From assembly GCA_963204845.1 (NCBI GenBank), contig CAUJIL010000001.1, positions 1-8,420 on the forward strand: DNA of 8,420 nt. The letters are read 5' to 3'. Origin of the DNA: Pseudomonadota bacterium (GTDB taxonomy: Bacteria; Pseudomonadota; Gammaproteobacteria; Pseudomonadales; UBA5518). The notes under the pieces are model-generated. The model did not search any database. It was given only the letters and a program-made list of their open reading frames with translations, and was not told the origin of the DNA. The translations under genes were made by a program, and so were the position numbers. Shown in pieces: positions 1-6,027 of this stretch (the first letter of the stretch is position 1; each line of letters opens with the position of its first letter).

Positions 1-3
1 AAG

Positions 4-26
4 GTCCGGGCACAGCCCGGACCTAC
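4..26 (-). repeat. REP palindrome, family B (GTAG-headed)
   Basis: Read on the minus strand this is a GTAG head, then the stem GTCCGGGC, loop TGT and matching stem GCCCGGAC. The 8-bp stem pairs perfectly. The GTAG head before a short hairpin is the hallmark of REP elements mobilised by RAYT (TnpA-REP) transposases. An identical copy lies at 81-103. The array probably began before the window starts. Confidence 0.8.
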
Positions 27-54
27 GCGAACATGTCGGGGCCCAGCTGCGCTC
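27..54. repeat. Decayed REP/BIME remnant
   Basis: This stretch resembles the junction of the intact BIME at 55-103: a 'cgaac' end, a short AT linker, then a family B arm in which about 11 of the first 13 bases (from 35) match. The second arm and the GTAG head are lost, and the next intact REP abuts directly. It reads as an eroded or truncated unit. Confidence 0.45.
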
Positions 55-77
55 GTAGGTTCGGCCTGTGGCCGAAC
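55..77 (+). repeat. REP palindrome, family A (GTAG-headed)
   Basis: On the plus strand: head GTAG, stem GTTCGGCC, loop TGT, stem GGCCGAAC, with perfect pairing. The 23 bases are repeated exactly at 8398-8420 and with two changes at 8367-8389. With the inverted family B element at 81-103, separated by 'aat', it forms a BIME-like head-out pair. Confidence 0.85.
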
Positions 78-80
78 AAT

Positions 81-103
81 GTCCGGGCACAGCCCGGACC
101 TAC
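81..103 (-). repeat. REP palindrome, family B, inverted partner in BIME
   Basis: Identical to the element at 4-26 and inverted relative to 55-77, with a 3-nt linker. Compared with family A, the head (GTAG) and loop (TGT) are the same. Stem positions 3 and 7 differ on both arms in a way that keeps base pairing (T:A to C:G and C:G to G:C). Confidence 0.85.
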
Positions 104-109
104 GAACTC

Positions 110-132
110 ATCCGGGCAGAGCACGGATTTAC
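110..132 (-). repeat. Degenerate REP, family B
   Basis: Same layout and orientation as 81-103 with about five substitutions, including changes in the loop, the inner stem and the head region. The 'tac' end of the head is kept. Hairpin pairing is weakened, so this looks like an ageing copy. Confidence 0.6.
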
Positions 133-137
133 GTATC

Positions 138-160
138 GTCCGGGTAGAGCCAGGACGCAG
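138..160 (-). repeat. Highly degenerate REP, family B
   Basis: The first seven bases match family B exactly, followed by scattered substitutions and loss of the GTAG head. It is the most decayed unit of the left array and lies directly beside the terminator of the PEP-CTERM gene. Confidence 0.45.
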
Positions 161-195
161 AAAACCCTGCCGACCGGAGACCGGTCGGCAGGGTT
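161..195 (-). terminator. Intrinsic terminator of the PEP-CTERM gene
   Basis: A perfect 15-bp inverted repeat (163-177 with 181-195, 3-nt loop) lies 46 nt past the stop codon of the PEP-CTERM gene. On the minus strand the stem ends in, and is followed by, a run of four T residues, as in a rho-independent terminator. No T-run follows on the plus strand, so it should act mainly on minus-strand transcription. Confidence 0.85.
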
Positions 196-241
196 GCGAA
201 GAAAGAAGGGGCAGCTTGCGCCGCCCCCCTGCCGCAGGCGC

Positions 242-766
242 TTACTGCTTGCGGCGCGCTACACCGAGGCCCAGCAGGCCGAGGCCCAGCAGGCCGAGCG
301 TGCCCGGAACCGGGACTTCGTGGCCACCCGTGTTGAAGAACGCCACGTGCGACCAGTCGCCCTCCCACGCACCACTGGTCAACGCCACGGTGCACTCGAG
401 TGCCATGTTTTCCTCGTCACACCCGGCGATCTCACTGTCCTGCGTCCAGAACACCGTGTACGCGCGGGCCTGCTTGACGAGCCAGAAGTGCACTTCCGGA
501 CCGCTGTCCCACACCCACGACACGCCGTCCTCACCGTTGTCGGTCACGGTGATCCCGTCGGCGGTCAGATCGTCCCAATCACTGAGGTCGTTGTCCCACT
601 TGCCGATGGCCGGCGAACCGCCGATCTCGCAACCGGGTTTCCCGGCGCAATCGTTGTCTGAGAATGTATGCGAATAATCCACCAGCGCCGCATTCGCCGA
701 CACACTCAACGCCATCGCCACTGCTCCGGCCGAAGCCAGACCAGCGATTTTCCTTACCATACCCAT
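242..766 (-). CDS. PEP-CTERM sorting-domain protein (small exported protein)
   Basis: This 174-residue protein has a signal peptide (basic MGMVRK, hydrophobic core about 7-22, likely cleavage after SANA at 26) and a C-terminal PEP-CTERM sorting tail. The tail is a VPVPG motif at 151-155, a Gly/Leu-rich membrane segment at about 156-170, and a basic RRKQ end. The usual Glu of the PEP motif is replaced by Val, a variant common in this family. Such proteins are known to be exported and processed by an exosortase, usually in bacteria that make extracellular polysaccharide. The middle region is acidic, rich in Asp and Trp, with four Cys (40, 46, 116, 125) that could form disulfides; I recognise no enzymatic domain there. 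Start: AAGGAGGA lies 4 nt before the ATG at 766; a second ATG at 760 is possible. It is a single gene with its own promoter region and terminator. The specific function is unknown. Confidence 0.9.
   Translation of the reverse strand: MGMVRKIAGLASAGAVAMALSVSANAALVDYSHTFSDNDCAGKPGCEIGGSPAIGKWDNDLSDWDDLTADGITVTDNGEDGVSWVWDSGPEVHFWLVKQARAYTVFWTQDSEIAGCDEENMALECTVALTSGAWEGDWSHVAFFNTGGHEVPVPGTLGLLGLGLLGLGVARRKQ
266..295. repeat. Perfect 15-nt tandem duplication in the sorting-signal coding region
   Basis: Two identical 15-base copies (266-280 and 281-295) encode the repeated GLLGL units of the PEP-CTERM membrane segment. Exact identity at the nucleotide level, including synonymous positions, suggests a recent slippage duplication, although the low complexity of the encoded peptide makes such repeats likely. 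Confidence 0.7.
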
Positions 767-815
767 ATCGTCCTCCTTACAACTGCCTGCAATACCACAC
801 TACCGGGCTTTTCCA

Positions 816-831
816 AGCACATATCATGCCC
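816..831 (-). promoter_or_regulatory. Candidate sigma-54 (-24/-12) promoter
   Basis: The minus strand reads GGGCATG-ATAT-GTGCT, matching about 9 of 12 specified bases of TGGCACG-N4-TTGCW. The invariant GG and GC are separated by exactly 10 nt. It would start transcription near 805, leaving a leader of about 39 nt with the strong ribosome binding site. PEP-CTERM genes in several bacteria depend on RpoN and the PrsK/PrsR two-component system, which fits. The match is imperfect and could be chance. Confidence 0.4.
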
Positions 832-891
832 CTGCCGGCAACGACCTGATGCAGCGAGGGTTATTCGCACTCATCCCGGACGGATGACGTC

Positions 892-916
892 AATCTGTCA
901 AATTTTTCGACAGATT
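892..916. promoter_or_regulatory. 25-base palindrome, candidate activator site
   Basis: Perfect 8-bp arms AATCTGTC and GACAGATT flank a 9-nt AT-rich centre. The centre at 904 is about 99 nt upstream of the start site predicted from the candidate sigma-54 promoter, a usual distance for an enhancer-binding protein site. It also lies 20 nt past the stop of the VanZ-like gene, so it could serve as that gene's 3' hairpin, but no T-run follows on the minus strand. Confidence 0.4.
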
Positions 917-935
917 TCCGGGTTCACGACGAATT

Positions 936-1850
936 TCACACGAGCTCAACGGCAGCAATCTGCAGCACCACCGCCGTCGCTGGACGCACGACGAAGCAGC
1001 CGAATTCGGCGACACGGGACATATCCATTGCCCTGCCGGCGGGAGCCGCCTCGACCTCGGCCAGCGCGATCTCGACCAGGTTCCAGCCGGGAGCCAGCAC
1101 CAGCGATCGATTGAACCGGTCGGCGTGGCGCTGGTCGTGCCACACATCGTGAATCCGGCACGTAAGTTTTTGATTTTCTTCCGTGAAGACACGCAACCGC
1201 AGCGCATGGTAACCGCGCCAGTCACGCGGGAAATGCTGCAACCGGAAGCCGCTGTAGATCGCCGGGGCCAGGGTCACCCGCAGGACGCGGTCATCTGCTC
1301 CACCCGGGGCGGGGACCAGCGTCATACGCCCATCGGCCCGCCAGCGCTGTATTTCAAGATCTGTATGGAATCCCGACAGCAAAGGAAAACTCCGCCGCGC
1401 GCGGTACTCGTCGACCAGCGCCACCACGAGCGGGCGCAGATCGAGCACAAGCAGCGGCGCCAGCACCGCTGTCAGCACTGCGATGCGGCGCCAAGGCACC
1501 AGACGCCCCGCCCACACCGCCCCCGCCCACGCGCCGAGCAGGTCGAGCCGCAGGTCCGACAGGCTGCGCTCACGCCCCCACAGCCCCTGCGTCAGTTCGA
1601 TTGCACCGCCCAGGACCAGGGCCAGCGCGGTCGCCAGCGCGAACAGGCGCAGGAACGGGATCCCGCGCAGGCGCGGCACCGAGGCCAGCGCCGCGACCAC
1701 AGCGAAGAACAGCAGCGGGTGCCCCAGTTGCCAGGCCAGCCGGAACGAGCGCGGCGAGTGAAAATCCGGACCGCCGAGGAACAGCAGCGGCGCCAGGATC
1801 GCGACCAGCAGCCACCACGGCGCCGCGCGGCGCAGCCCTTCAGTCGGCAT
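936..1850 (-). CDS. VanZ-like membrane protein with C-terminal beta-rich (CBM-like) domain
   Basis: This 304-residue protein has four or five hydrophobic segments in its first half (about 12-26, 43-59, 66-86, 104-117, 122-145). The VanZ-family signature IELTQ...GRERSLSDL...LLG lies at about 84-106. The second half (about 158-304) is soluble, with patterns such as DWRGY, RIHDVWH, RFNR and LAPGWN. These resemble galactose-binding-like or carbohydrate-binding beta-sandwich domains seen on some VanZ-family proteins. VanZ of enterococci gives low-level teicoplanin resistance; the role of proteobacterial members is mostly unknown, and an envelope or surface polysaccharide role is an inference. I chose the ATG at 1850 because the reading frame upstream lies wholly inside the preceding gene and has a low-complexity Ser/Arg/Cys composition. 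The ATG overlaps the metallo-beta-lactamase stop by 11 nt, and there is no clear ribosome binding site, which suggests translational coupling. Confidence 0.8.
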   Translation of the reverse strand: MPTEGLRRAAPWWLLVAILAPLLFLGGPDFHSPRSFRLAWQLGHPLLFFAVVAALASVPRLRGIPFLRLFALATALALVLGGAIELTQGLWGRERSLSDLRLDLLGAWAGAVWAGRLVPWRRIAVLTAVLAPLLVLDLRPLVVALVDEYRARRSFPLLSGFHTDLEIQRWRADGRMTLVPAPGGADDRVLRVTLAPAIYSGFRLQHFPRDWRGYHALRLRVFTEENQKLTCRIHDVWHDQRHADRFNRSLVLAPGWNLVEIALAEVEAAPAGRAMDMSRVAEFGCFVVRPATAVVLQIAAVELV

Positions 1851-3288
1851 CGAGGGGGCTGCCGGGCACCACGATCCGCGCCGCCGGCAACCGCGCCGCC
1901 AGCGTCGCGGCGAAGGCGCGCTTGGCGTCCAAGTCGCCGTGCACGACGCGCACCGTATCCGGGGCGCGACGCATCGCGCGCACGAAGCGCAGCAAGTCCT
2001 CACGGTCCGCGTGCGCGGAATAACCGCCGATGGTGTGCACCGCGGCGCGGATGGTGACGCGTTCGCCGTCGAGTTCGACGTAGCCGCCGCGCGGCCCGTA
2101 CTGCTGGATCGCACGCCCGGGCGTGCCCTCGGCCTGGTAACCGACGAACAGGACGTCAGTGGCCGGATCGTCGAGCAGCGCCTTCAGGTAGTTCACGATG
2201 CGCCCGCCGGCGCACATCCCGCTGGCGGCGATGACGATCGCCGGGTAGCGCGTGTCCTGAAGATGACGCACCACGCGCAGGTGGTCCTCGTGGCCGTTGA
2301 CGGTGCGCACCTGCGCGAAGGCCAGCGGATCGCGCCCCTCCGCGAGCCGCTCGCGCGCTTCCTCGTCCCAGAACGGCTTCAGCTGCCGGTAGACGCGCGT
2401 GAAGCGCGCCGCGAGCGGCGAGTCGACCACGACTTCCAGCTCGTTCCACGGCAGGTCGCGCGCGACCTCGTCGTCGTGGCGGCGGTGGATGATCTCCTCG
2501 ATCTCGTACAGCAGTTCCTGCGTGCGCCCGATGCTGAACGCCGGGATCAGCACCGCGCCACGATCGCGCAGCGCGTGCCCGATCACGGCCTCGAGCCGCT
2601 CGACGCGCTCGGTGCGGTCCTCGTGCACGCGATCCCCGTAGGTGGCCTCGATCACCAGTTCGTGGCAACCGGCCGGCGCCTCGGGCTCGGGCAGCAGCGG
2701 CGTGTGCGCGGCGCCGAGGTCGCCGGAGAACAGCACCCGGCGGCGCCGGCCGTCCGTCGCGCTGACCCGGCATTCGACGTAGACCGAGCCGAGGATGTGC
2801 CCGGCGCGGCGCAGCCGGATCTCCAGACCGGTGGCCGCGCCGGTATCGACGCGGTGCCAGCGGTTGCAGGGGAGCGGGCGCAGTTGCGAGCGCAGGCGCT
2901 CGACCATGCGCCTGATCAGCGCGCGGTCACGCGTGACGCCCACCCTCAGCGCGTCCTCGATCACCAGCGGCAACAGGATCGCCGAGGGCGCGGAGCAGTA
3001 GACGGGGCCATCGAAACCGGCCGCGAGCAGGTGCGGCAGCCGGCCCACGTGGTCCAGGTGCACGTGGGTCAGCACCAGCGCGCGCACGTGGTCGATGGGG
3101 AACTCGATCGCGAGGCGGTCGGATCCGGCGCCTTCGCCGGAGGTTTCGGCGCCCTGGAACAGGCCGCAGTCGATCAGGATCGCGGGGGCGTCGGGCCGCT
3201 CGGGCGCGCCGAGGCGCAGTTCGTGGCAGGAGCCGGTGACGCCGCGCACCGCGCCGTGATGCAGGATCGTGTACGGCGGGGCATCCAT
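1840..3288 (-). CDS. Beta-CASP family metallo-beta-lactamase (RNase J/CPSF73-like) hydrolase
   Basis: This 482-residue protein carries the full metallo-beta-lactamase metal set: HVHLDH at 75-80, AGH with His164, and SGD with Asp190. The beta-CASP motifs are also present: EATYGDR at 214-220 (motif A), GYSAHAD with His426 (motif B) and VVHGD with His450 (motif C). A conserved AASGMCAGGRI segment lies at 354-364. This architecture belongs to the Ysh1/CPSF73-like archaeal and bacterial group of predicted RNA nucleases, and the length is typical. The likely role is Zn-dependent endo- or 5'-exonuclease activity on RNA in the cytoplasm; the substrate is unknown. The start ATG at 3288 is preceded at 9 nt by AGAGG, which overlaps the moeA stop. 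The longer frame upstream lies inside moeA and is Cys/Ala/Arg low-complexity, so it was rejected. The gene lies 13 nt after moeA and overlaps the VanZ-like gene. No functional tie to molybdenum cofactor synthesis is known to me. Confidence 0.9.
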   Translation of the reverse strand: MDAPPYTILHHGAVRGVTGSCHELRLGAPERPDAPAILIDCGLFQGAETSGEGAGSDRLAIEFPIDHVRALVLTHVHLDHVGRLPHLLAAGFDGPVYCSAPSAILLPLVIEDALRVGVTRDRALIRRMVERLRSQLRPLPCNRWHRVDTGAATGLEIRLRRAGHILGSVYVECRVSATDGRRRRVLFSGDLGAAHTPLLPEPEAPAGCHELVIEATYGDRVHEDRTERVERLEAVIGHALRDRGAVLIPAFSIGRTQELLYEIEEIIHRRHDDEVARDLPWNELEVVVDSPLAARFTRVYRQLKPFWDEEARERLAEGRDPLAFAQVRTVNGHEDHLRVVRHLQDTRYPAIVIAASGMCAGGRIVNYLKALLDDPATDVLFVGYQAEGTPGRAIQQYGPRGGYVELDGERVTIRAAVHTIGGYSAHADREDLLRFVRAMRRAPDTVRVVHGDLDAKRAFAATLAARLPAARIVVPGSPLDAD

Positions 3289-3301
3289 GTCCGCGCGCCT
3301 C

Positions 3302-4516
3302 TCACAACAGCAGCACGCGCACCGGATCGCCGCGCGCGATGGTGCTGCCTGGCGGCACCACCGCGAGGCAATCGGCCCACGCCACCGAGGACAGCACGCC
3401 GGAGCTCTGGTTCGGGTACAGCTCGACGCGCGCCGTGTCGCCGCTGCCCGCGATGCGGGCGCGCAGGTACTGCTGGCGGCGGTCGGGCCTGGGGCGCTCG
3501 AAATCCGCCGGCACCCGCACCTCGCGCAGCACCACGCTGCCACCGAGCCCCTGCATGCGCTGCAGGAACGGCCGCGCGATCACCTGGAAGGTCACGAACA
3601 CCGACGAGGGGTTGCCGGGCAGCCCGAAGAAGGGCTTGCCGAGCAGGCGCCCGTAGGCGAGTGGCTTGCCGGGCATGATCGCGAGCTTCCACAGGTGCAG
3701 CGTGCCGAGTTCCTCGACCGCGTTCTTCACGTGGTCCTCGTCGCCCACCGATACGCCGCCGGTGGTCACCACGACGTCGGCGCGCGCCGCCGCCTCGCGC
3801 AGGCAGGCGCGCGTGGCCTCGGCCGTATCGGGCACCACACCGCAGTCGATCAGTTCGCAGCCCAGTTCCTCGAGCATGCCGCCCAGCAGGTGGCGGTTCG
3901 AGTTGTAGATCTTGCCGGGACCCGCGACCTCGCCGGGCTCGACGAGTTCGTCGCCGGTGGACAGCACCGCGACGCGCAGCCGCGCGTGGACGGTGGCGCT
4001 GCCGATGCCGACCGAGGCGAGCAGCCCGACGTGCGCCGGCCCCAGCCGCGTGCCGCGTTCCACCACCACCTGGCCGGCGGCGATGTCCTGCCCGCGCGGG
4101 CGGATGTTGTCGCCGGCCTCGGGCGCTTTCAGCACCGTGACACGACCGTCGGCGGCCTCGCAGTTCTCCTGCATCACCACGCAGTCGGCGCCGGGCGGCA
4201 CCTCGGCGCCGGTGAAGATGCGCGCCGCGCTACCGGGCGCGAGCAGGCTGCCCACCGCGCCGGCCGGAATGCGCTGCGCGACCGGAAACTCGCGCTGCCC
4301 CGCGGCGAGGTCGGCGTGACGCAGCGCGTAGCCGTCCATCGAGCTGTTGTCGGCCGGCGGCACGTCGATCCCCGCGCGGGCGTCCTCGGCGAGCACGCGC
4401 GTACGCAGCGCGGCGAGCGGCAGCGTCTCTACGGCGGTGAGCGGTTCGACGTCGGCGAGCACGCGCGCGAGTGCCTCGTCGACCGGCAGCAGGTCCTGCG
4501 TCTTCGCGCCCGCCAT
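3302..4516 (-). CDS. moeA: Molybdopterin molybdotransferase MoeA
   Basis: MoeA inserts molybdate into adenylylated molybdopterin to give active molybdenum cofactor. The 404-residue protein, close to the usual length of about 410, shows the family hallmarks. These are PADNSSMDGYA at 54-64, TGAEVPPGADCVVMQE at 102-117, GDNIRPRGQDI at 135-145, STGDEL at 186-191, the MoCF-fold signature TTGGVSVGDEDHVK at 251-264, MPGKPLAYG at 281-289, GLPGNPSSVFV at 298-308, and QSSGVLSS in the C-terminal domain IV. All four MoeA domains therefore look complete. Start: the ATG at 4516 is preceded by a weak GAG-type ribosome binding site 9 nt away; a GTG one codon upstream (4519) is an alternative. It follows moaB by 10 nt, a common pairing that supports the call, and is followed 13 nt later by the beta-CASP gene. 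Confidence 0.96.
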   Translation of the reverse strand: MAGAKTQDLLPVDEALARVLADVEPLTAVETLPLAALRTRVLAEDARAGIDVPPADNSSMDGYALRHADLAAGQREFPVAQRIPAGAVGSLLAPGSAARIFTGAEVPPGADCVVMQENCEAADGRVTVLKAPEAGDNIRPRGQDIAAGQVVVERGTRLGPAHVGLLASVGIGSATVHARLRVAVLSTGDELVEPGEVAGPGKIYNSNRHLLGGMLEELGCELIDCGVVPDTAEATRACLREAAARADVVVTTGGVSVGDEDHVKNAVEELGTLHLWKLAIMPGKPLAYGRLLGKPFFGLPGNPSSVFVTFQVIARPFLQRMQGLGGSVVLREVRVPADFERPRPDRRQQYLRARIAGSGDTARVELYPNQSSGVLSSVAWADCLAVVPPGSTIARGDPVRVLLL

Positions 4517-4526
4517 CACGCGCGGC

Positions 4527-5048
4527 TCAGTGCGCGTAACGGCCGAGCAGCACCGGCACGAAATTGCAGGGGCTGAACGTGCTGTCGAGCTGTTCGCGGA
4601 TGATGTGCTGCCACGCCGTGCGGCAGGCGCCGGTGGAGCCCGGCATGCAGAAGATCACGGTGCCGTTGGCGAAACCGCCGAAGGCGCGCGACTGCAGCGT
4701 GGAGCTGCCGATCTCGGCGAAGGAGACCGCGCGGAAGGTTTCGCCGAACCCTTCGATCTGCTTGTCGAACAGCGGCGTCAGCGCCTCGGGGGTGGTGTCG
4801 CGCCCGCTGAAGCCGGTGCCGCCGGTGACCAGCACGGCGTGGATGGCCGGATCCGCGATCCAGCGCGAAACGATGGCGCGCAGCTGGTACACGTCGTCCT
4901 TCGCGATCGCCTTGTCGGCCAGCGTGTGGCCTTCGGCGACCAGGCTCTCGGCGAGGTACTTGCCGGAGGTGTCGTTGTCCTCGGTGCGGGTGTCGGAGAC
5001 CGTGAGCACGGCGATGTTGAGGTATTTGCGCTCGGGAATGGCAGGCAT
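4527..5048 (-). CDS. moaB: Molybdenum cofactor biosynthesis protein MoaB (MogA/MoaB family)
   Basis: This 173-residue MoCF-fold protein closely follows MoaB: NIAVLTVSDTR at 11-21, EDNDTSGKYL at 23-32, VTGGTGFSGRDTTPEAL at 74-90, IEGFGETFR at 98-106, GSSTLQSRA at 114-122, MPGSTGACRTAW at 135-146 and PCNF near the end. Unlike E. coli MoaB, which has GD in the GGTG loop and is considered dispensable, this protein has the RD-x-TPEA form seen in active MogA-type adenylyltransferases (Asp84). It could therefore adenylylate molybdopterin before MoeA acts. Start: I prefer the ATG at 5048, where homologs begin. An in-frame ATG at 5078 adds ten residues but has no ribosome binding site. A weak sigma-70-like pair (TTGACC at 5101-5106, GACCAT at 5077-5082) would also exclude the longer form. 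It precedes moeA by 10 nt. Confidence 0.93.
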   Translation of the reverse strand: MPAIPERKYLNIAVLTVSDTRTEDNDTSGKYLAESLVAEGHTLADKAIAKDDVYQLRAIVSRWIADPAIHAVLVTGGTGFSGRDTTPEALTPLFDKQIEGFGETFRAVSFAEIGSSTLQSRAFGGFANGTVIFCMPGSTGACRTAWQHIIREQLDSTFSPCNFVPVLLGRYAH

Positions 5049-5078
5049 GCGATTGATTTCCGTCGATGGGTGGCACAT

Positions 5079-5100
5079 GGTCGCGCGACACGGTCGCGCG
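5079..5100. repeat. Short direct repeat and palindrome upstream of moaB
   Basis: GGTCGCGCG occurs twice (5079-5087 and 5092-5100), and GTCGCGCGAC at 5080-5089 is a perfect palindrome. The repeats sit between the weak TTGACC -35-like and GACCAT -10-like boxes, where a repressor could bind, but short CG-rich repeats are expected by chance in DNA of this composition. Confidence 0.25.
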
Positions 5101-5127
5101 GGTCAACAACGCGCGGGCCGCACGGGC

Positions 5128-5976
5128 TCAGTGTCGGCAGTATTCGGCAACCACGGCCGGCAACGCGGCGCGCCACGGCCGCTGCTTGATGCCGAAGGTG
5201 TGCAACAGCTGCTGGCAGTTGAGGATCACGTGGCGTCCGCTGCCGGCGGCGTTGCGCAGCTGCACGCCGCCGCCGCGGATGCGTCCGTACTGCGAGGCAA
5301 GCGCGAGCACCGCCTCGGCGAAGTGGTACAACGTGGTCGCGTCGGAGCTGCAGTAGTGGTAGATGCCCCACGGCGTCGCGCCGCAATCGATCTGCAGGAT
5401 CATCGCGACGACCACGCGCGCGATGTCGCTGGCCGGCGTGGGGCACAGCTTGTCGTCGGTGTACTCGAGGTCCGGTTCACGCTCGAGCTGCCCGATCACG
5501 CGCGTGAACAGGTTGTCGCCACCGGAGGCGATCAGCGGCCCCGAACGCAGCACGATGTGTTTGGGCGCGCGCTTCCTCACGTAGCTCTCGGCCTTCAGCA
5601 CGCGCGCCGTGCGCGCCACGGTGCTGTCCGGGCGGTCCTTCTCGCGGTAGGCGCCGCTCTTGCGGCCGGCAAACATGCCGTCGTCGGACAGGTGGATGAG
5701 CACGGCGTCGTGGCTGCGGCAGGCCTTCGCGAGGTTCTTGGTGACCAGCAGGCTGCGCTTGTAGGCAAGCGGATCGTCCCCGCGGAACAATTCCTGCGAG
5801 AGCACGTTGATGACCTGGGTGGCGCCATGGAACGTGAAGGCGTGCAGCAGCAGCTTCACGCTCTCGAGCACCGGGTCGTGGCTGGAGATGGAGACGAACG
5901 GGATGTCGCGTCCCTGCAGGCTGGCCGCGACTTCGCGTCCGAGGCGACCATCGGCGCCGATGAGGACGACCTTCAT
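5128..5976 (-). CDS. RmlD-like (extended SDR) sugar-nucleotide-binding protein, catalytic residues not conserved
   Basis: This 282-residue protein has the length and layout of RmlD (dTDP-4-dehydrorhamnose reductase). It has an N-terminal Rossmann fold with GADGRLG at 7-13, an Asn after beta-4 (VINVLSQ at 55-61), and HLSDDGMFAG at 95-104 in the place of RmlD's HLSTDYVFDG. The C-terminal GIYHYCSSDATTLYHFAEAV at 204-223 matches RmlD's GIYH...SW.EFA segment. By my alignment, however, the catalytic Thr is Asp98 and the YxxxK Tyr is Ala124; only Lys128 remains. Reductase activity is therefore doubtful, and a binding or regulatory role (as in the RmlD homologue MAT2B) is possible. No rhamnose pathway genes are nearby. 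The start ATG at 5976 has only a weak GGTGG upstream. It lies 51 nt after ssb and 79 nt before moaB. Confidence 0.8.
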   Translation of the reverse strand: MKVVLIGADGRLGREVAASLQGRDIPFVSISSHDPVLESVKLLLHAFTFHGATQVINVLSQELFRGDDPLAYKRSLLVTKNLAKACRSHDAVLIHLSDDGMFAGRKSGAYREKDRPDSTVARTARVLKAESYVRKRAPKHIVLRSGPLIASGGDNLFTRVIGQLEREPDLEYTDDKLCPTPASDIARVVVAMILQIDCGATPWGIYHYCSSDATTLYHFAEAVLALASQYGRIRGGGVQLRNAAGSGRHVILNCQQLLHTFGIKQRPWRAALPAVVAEYCRH

Positions 5977-6027
5977 GCCGCCGCCACCCGCGCTGCGCCA
6001 GAACCGGTCCGGAGATATCGATGGGCG

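Larger units (their letters stand above)
767..935 (-). promoter_or_regulatory. Intergenic region upstream of the PEP-CTERM gene
   Basis: This 169-nt gap separates the VanZ-like gene end from the PEP-CTERM start. It is AT-richer than its surroundings. It holds a strong ribosome binding site (AAGGAGGA, 771-778), a candidate sigma-54 promoter (816-831) and a palindrome (892-916). I see no ORF in it that looks like a gene. Confidence 0.6.

Noticed and set aside
1..160. CRISPR-like repeated sequence
   Set aside because: The repeats occur in both orientations, are internally palindromic, have very short and irregular linkers and lack unique spacers; they fit REP/BIME elements.
786..805. Alternative sigma-54 site using the TTGC nearest the PEP-CTERM gene
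   Set aside because: The nearest GG lies 12 nt rather than 10 nt upstream of the GC, breaking the strict -24/-12 spacing.
895..913. LexA box in the palindrome (CTGT...ACAG)
   Set aside because: The spacing between CTGT and ACAG is 11 nt rather than the 8 nt required for the gammaproteobacterial LexA site.
1851..2114. N-terminal extension of the VanZ-like gene
   Set aside because: The extra 88 codons lie inside the beta-CASP gene, are Ser/Arg/Cys/Pro low-complexity and are unlike any VanZ protein; the ATG at 1850 is in the usual place.
3289..3543. N-terminal extension of the beta-CASP gene into moeA
   Set aside because: The extension is Cys/Ala/Arg-rich shadow sequence, while the ATG at 3288 has a ribosome binding site and fits the family's N-terminus.
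1939..3678. Long plus-strand open frame of 579 codons
   Set aside because: It lies antisense to the beta-CASP and moeA genes, has low-complexity Arg/Ala/Gln/His composition and shows no family motif. Long antisense frames are expected in DNA of this GC content.
3269..4576. Plus-strand open frame of 435 codons antisense to moeA
   Set aside because: moeA is certain on the opposite strand, and the antisense product has no recognisable domain.
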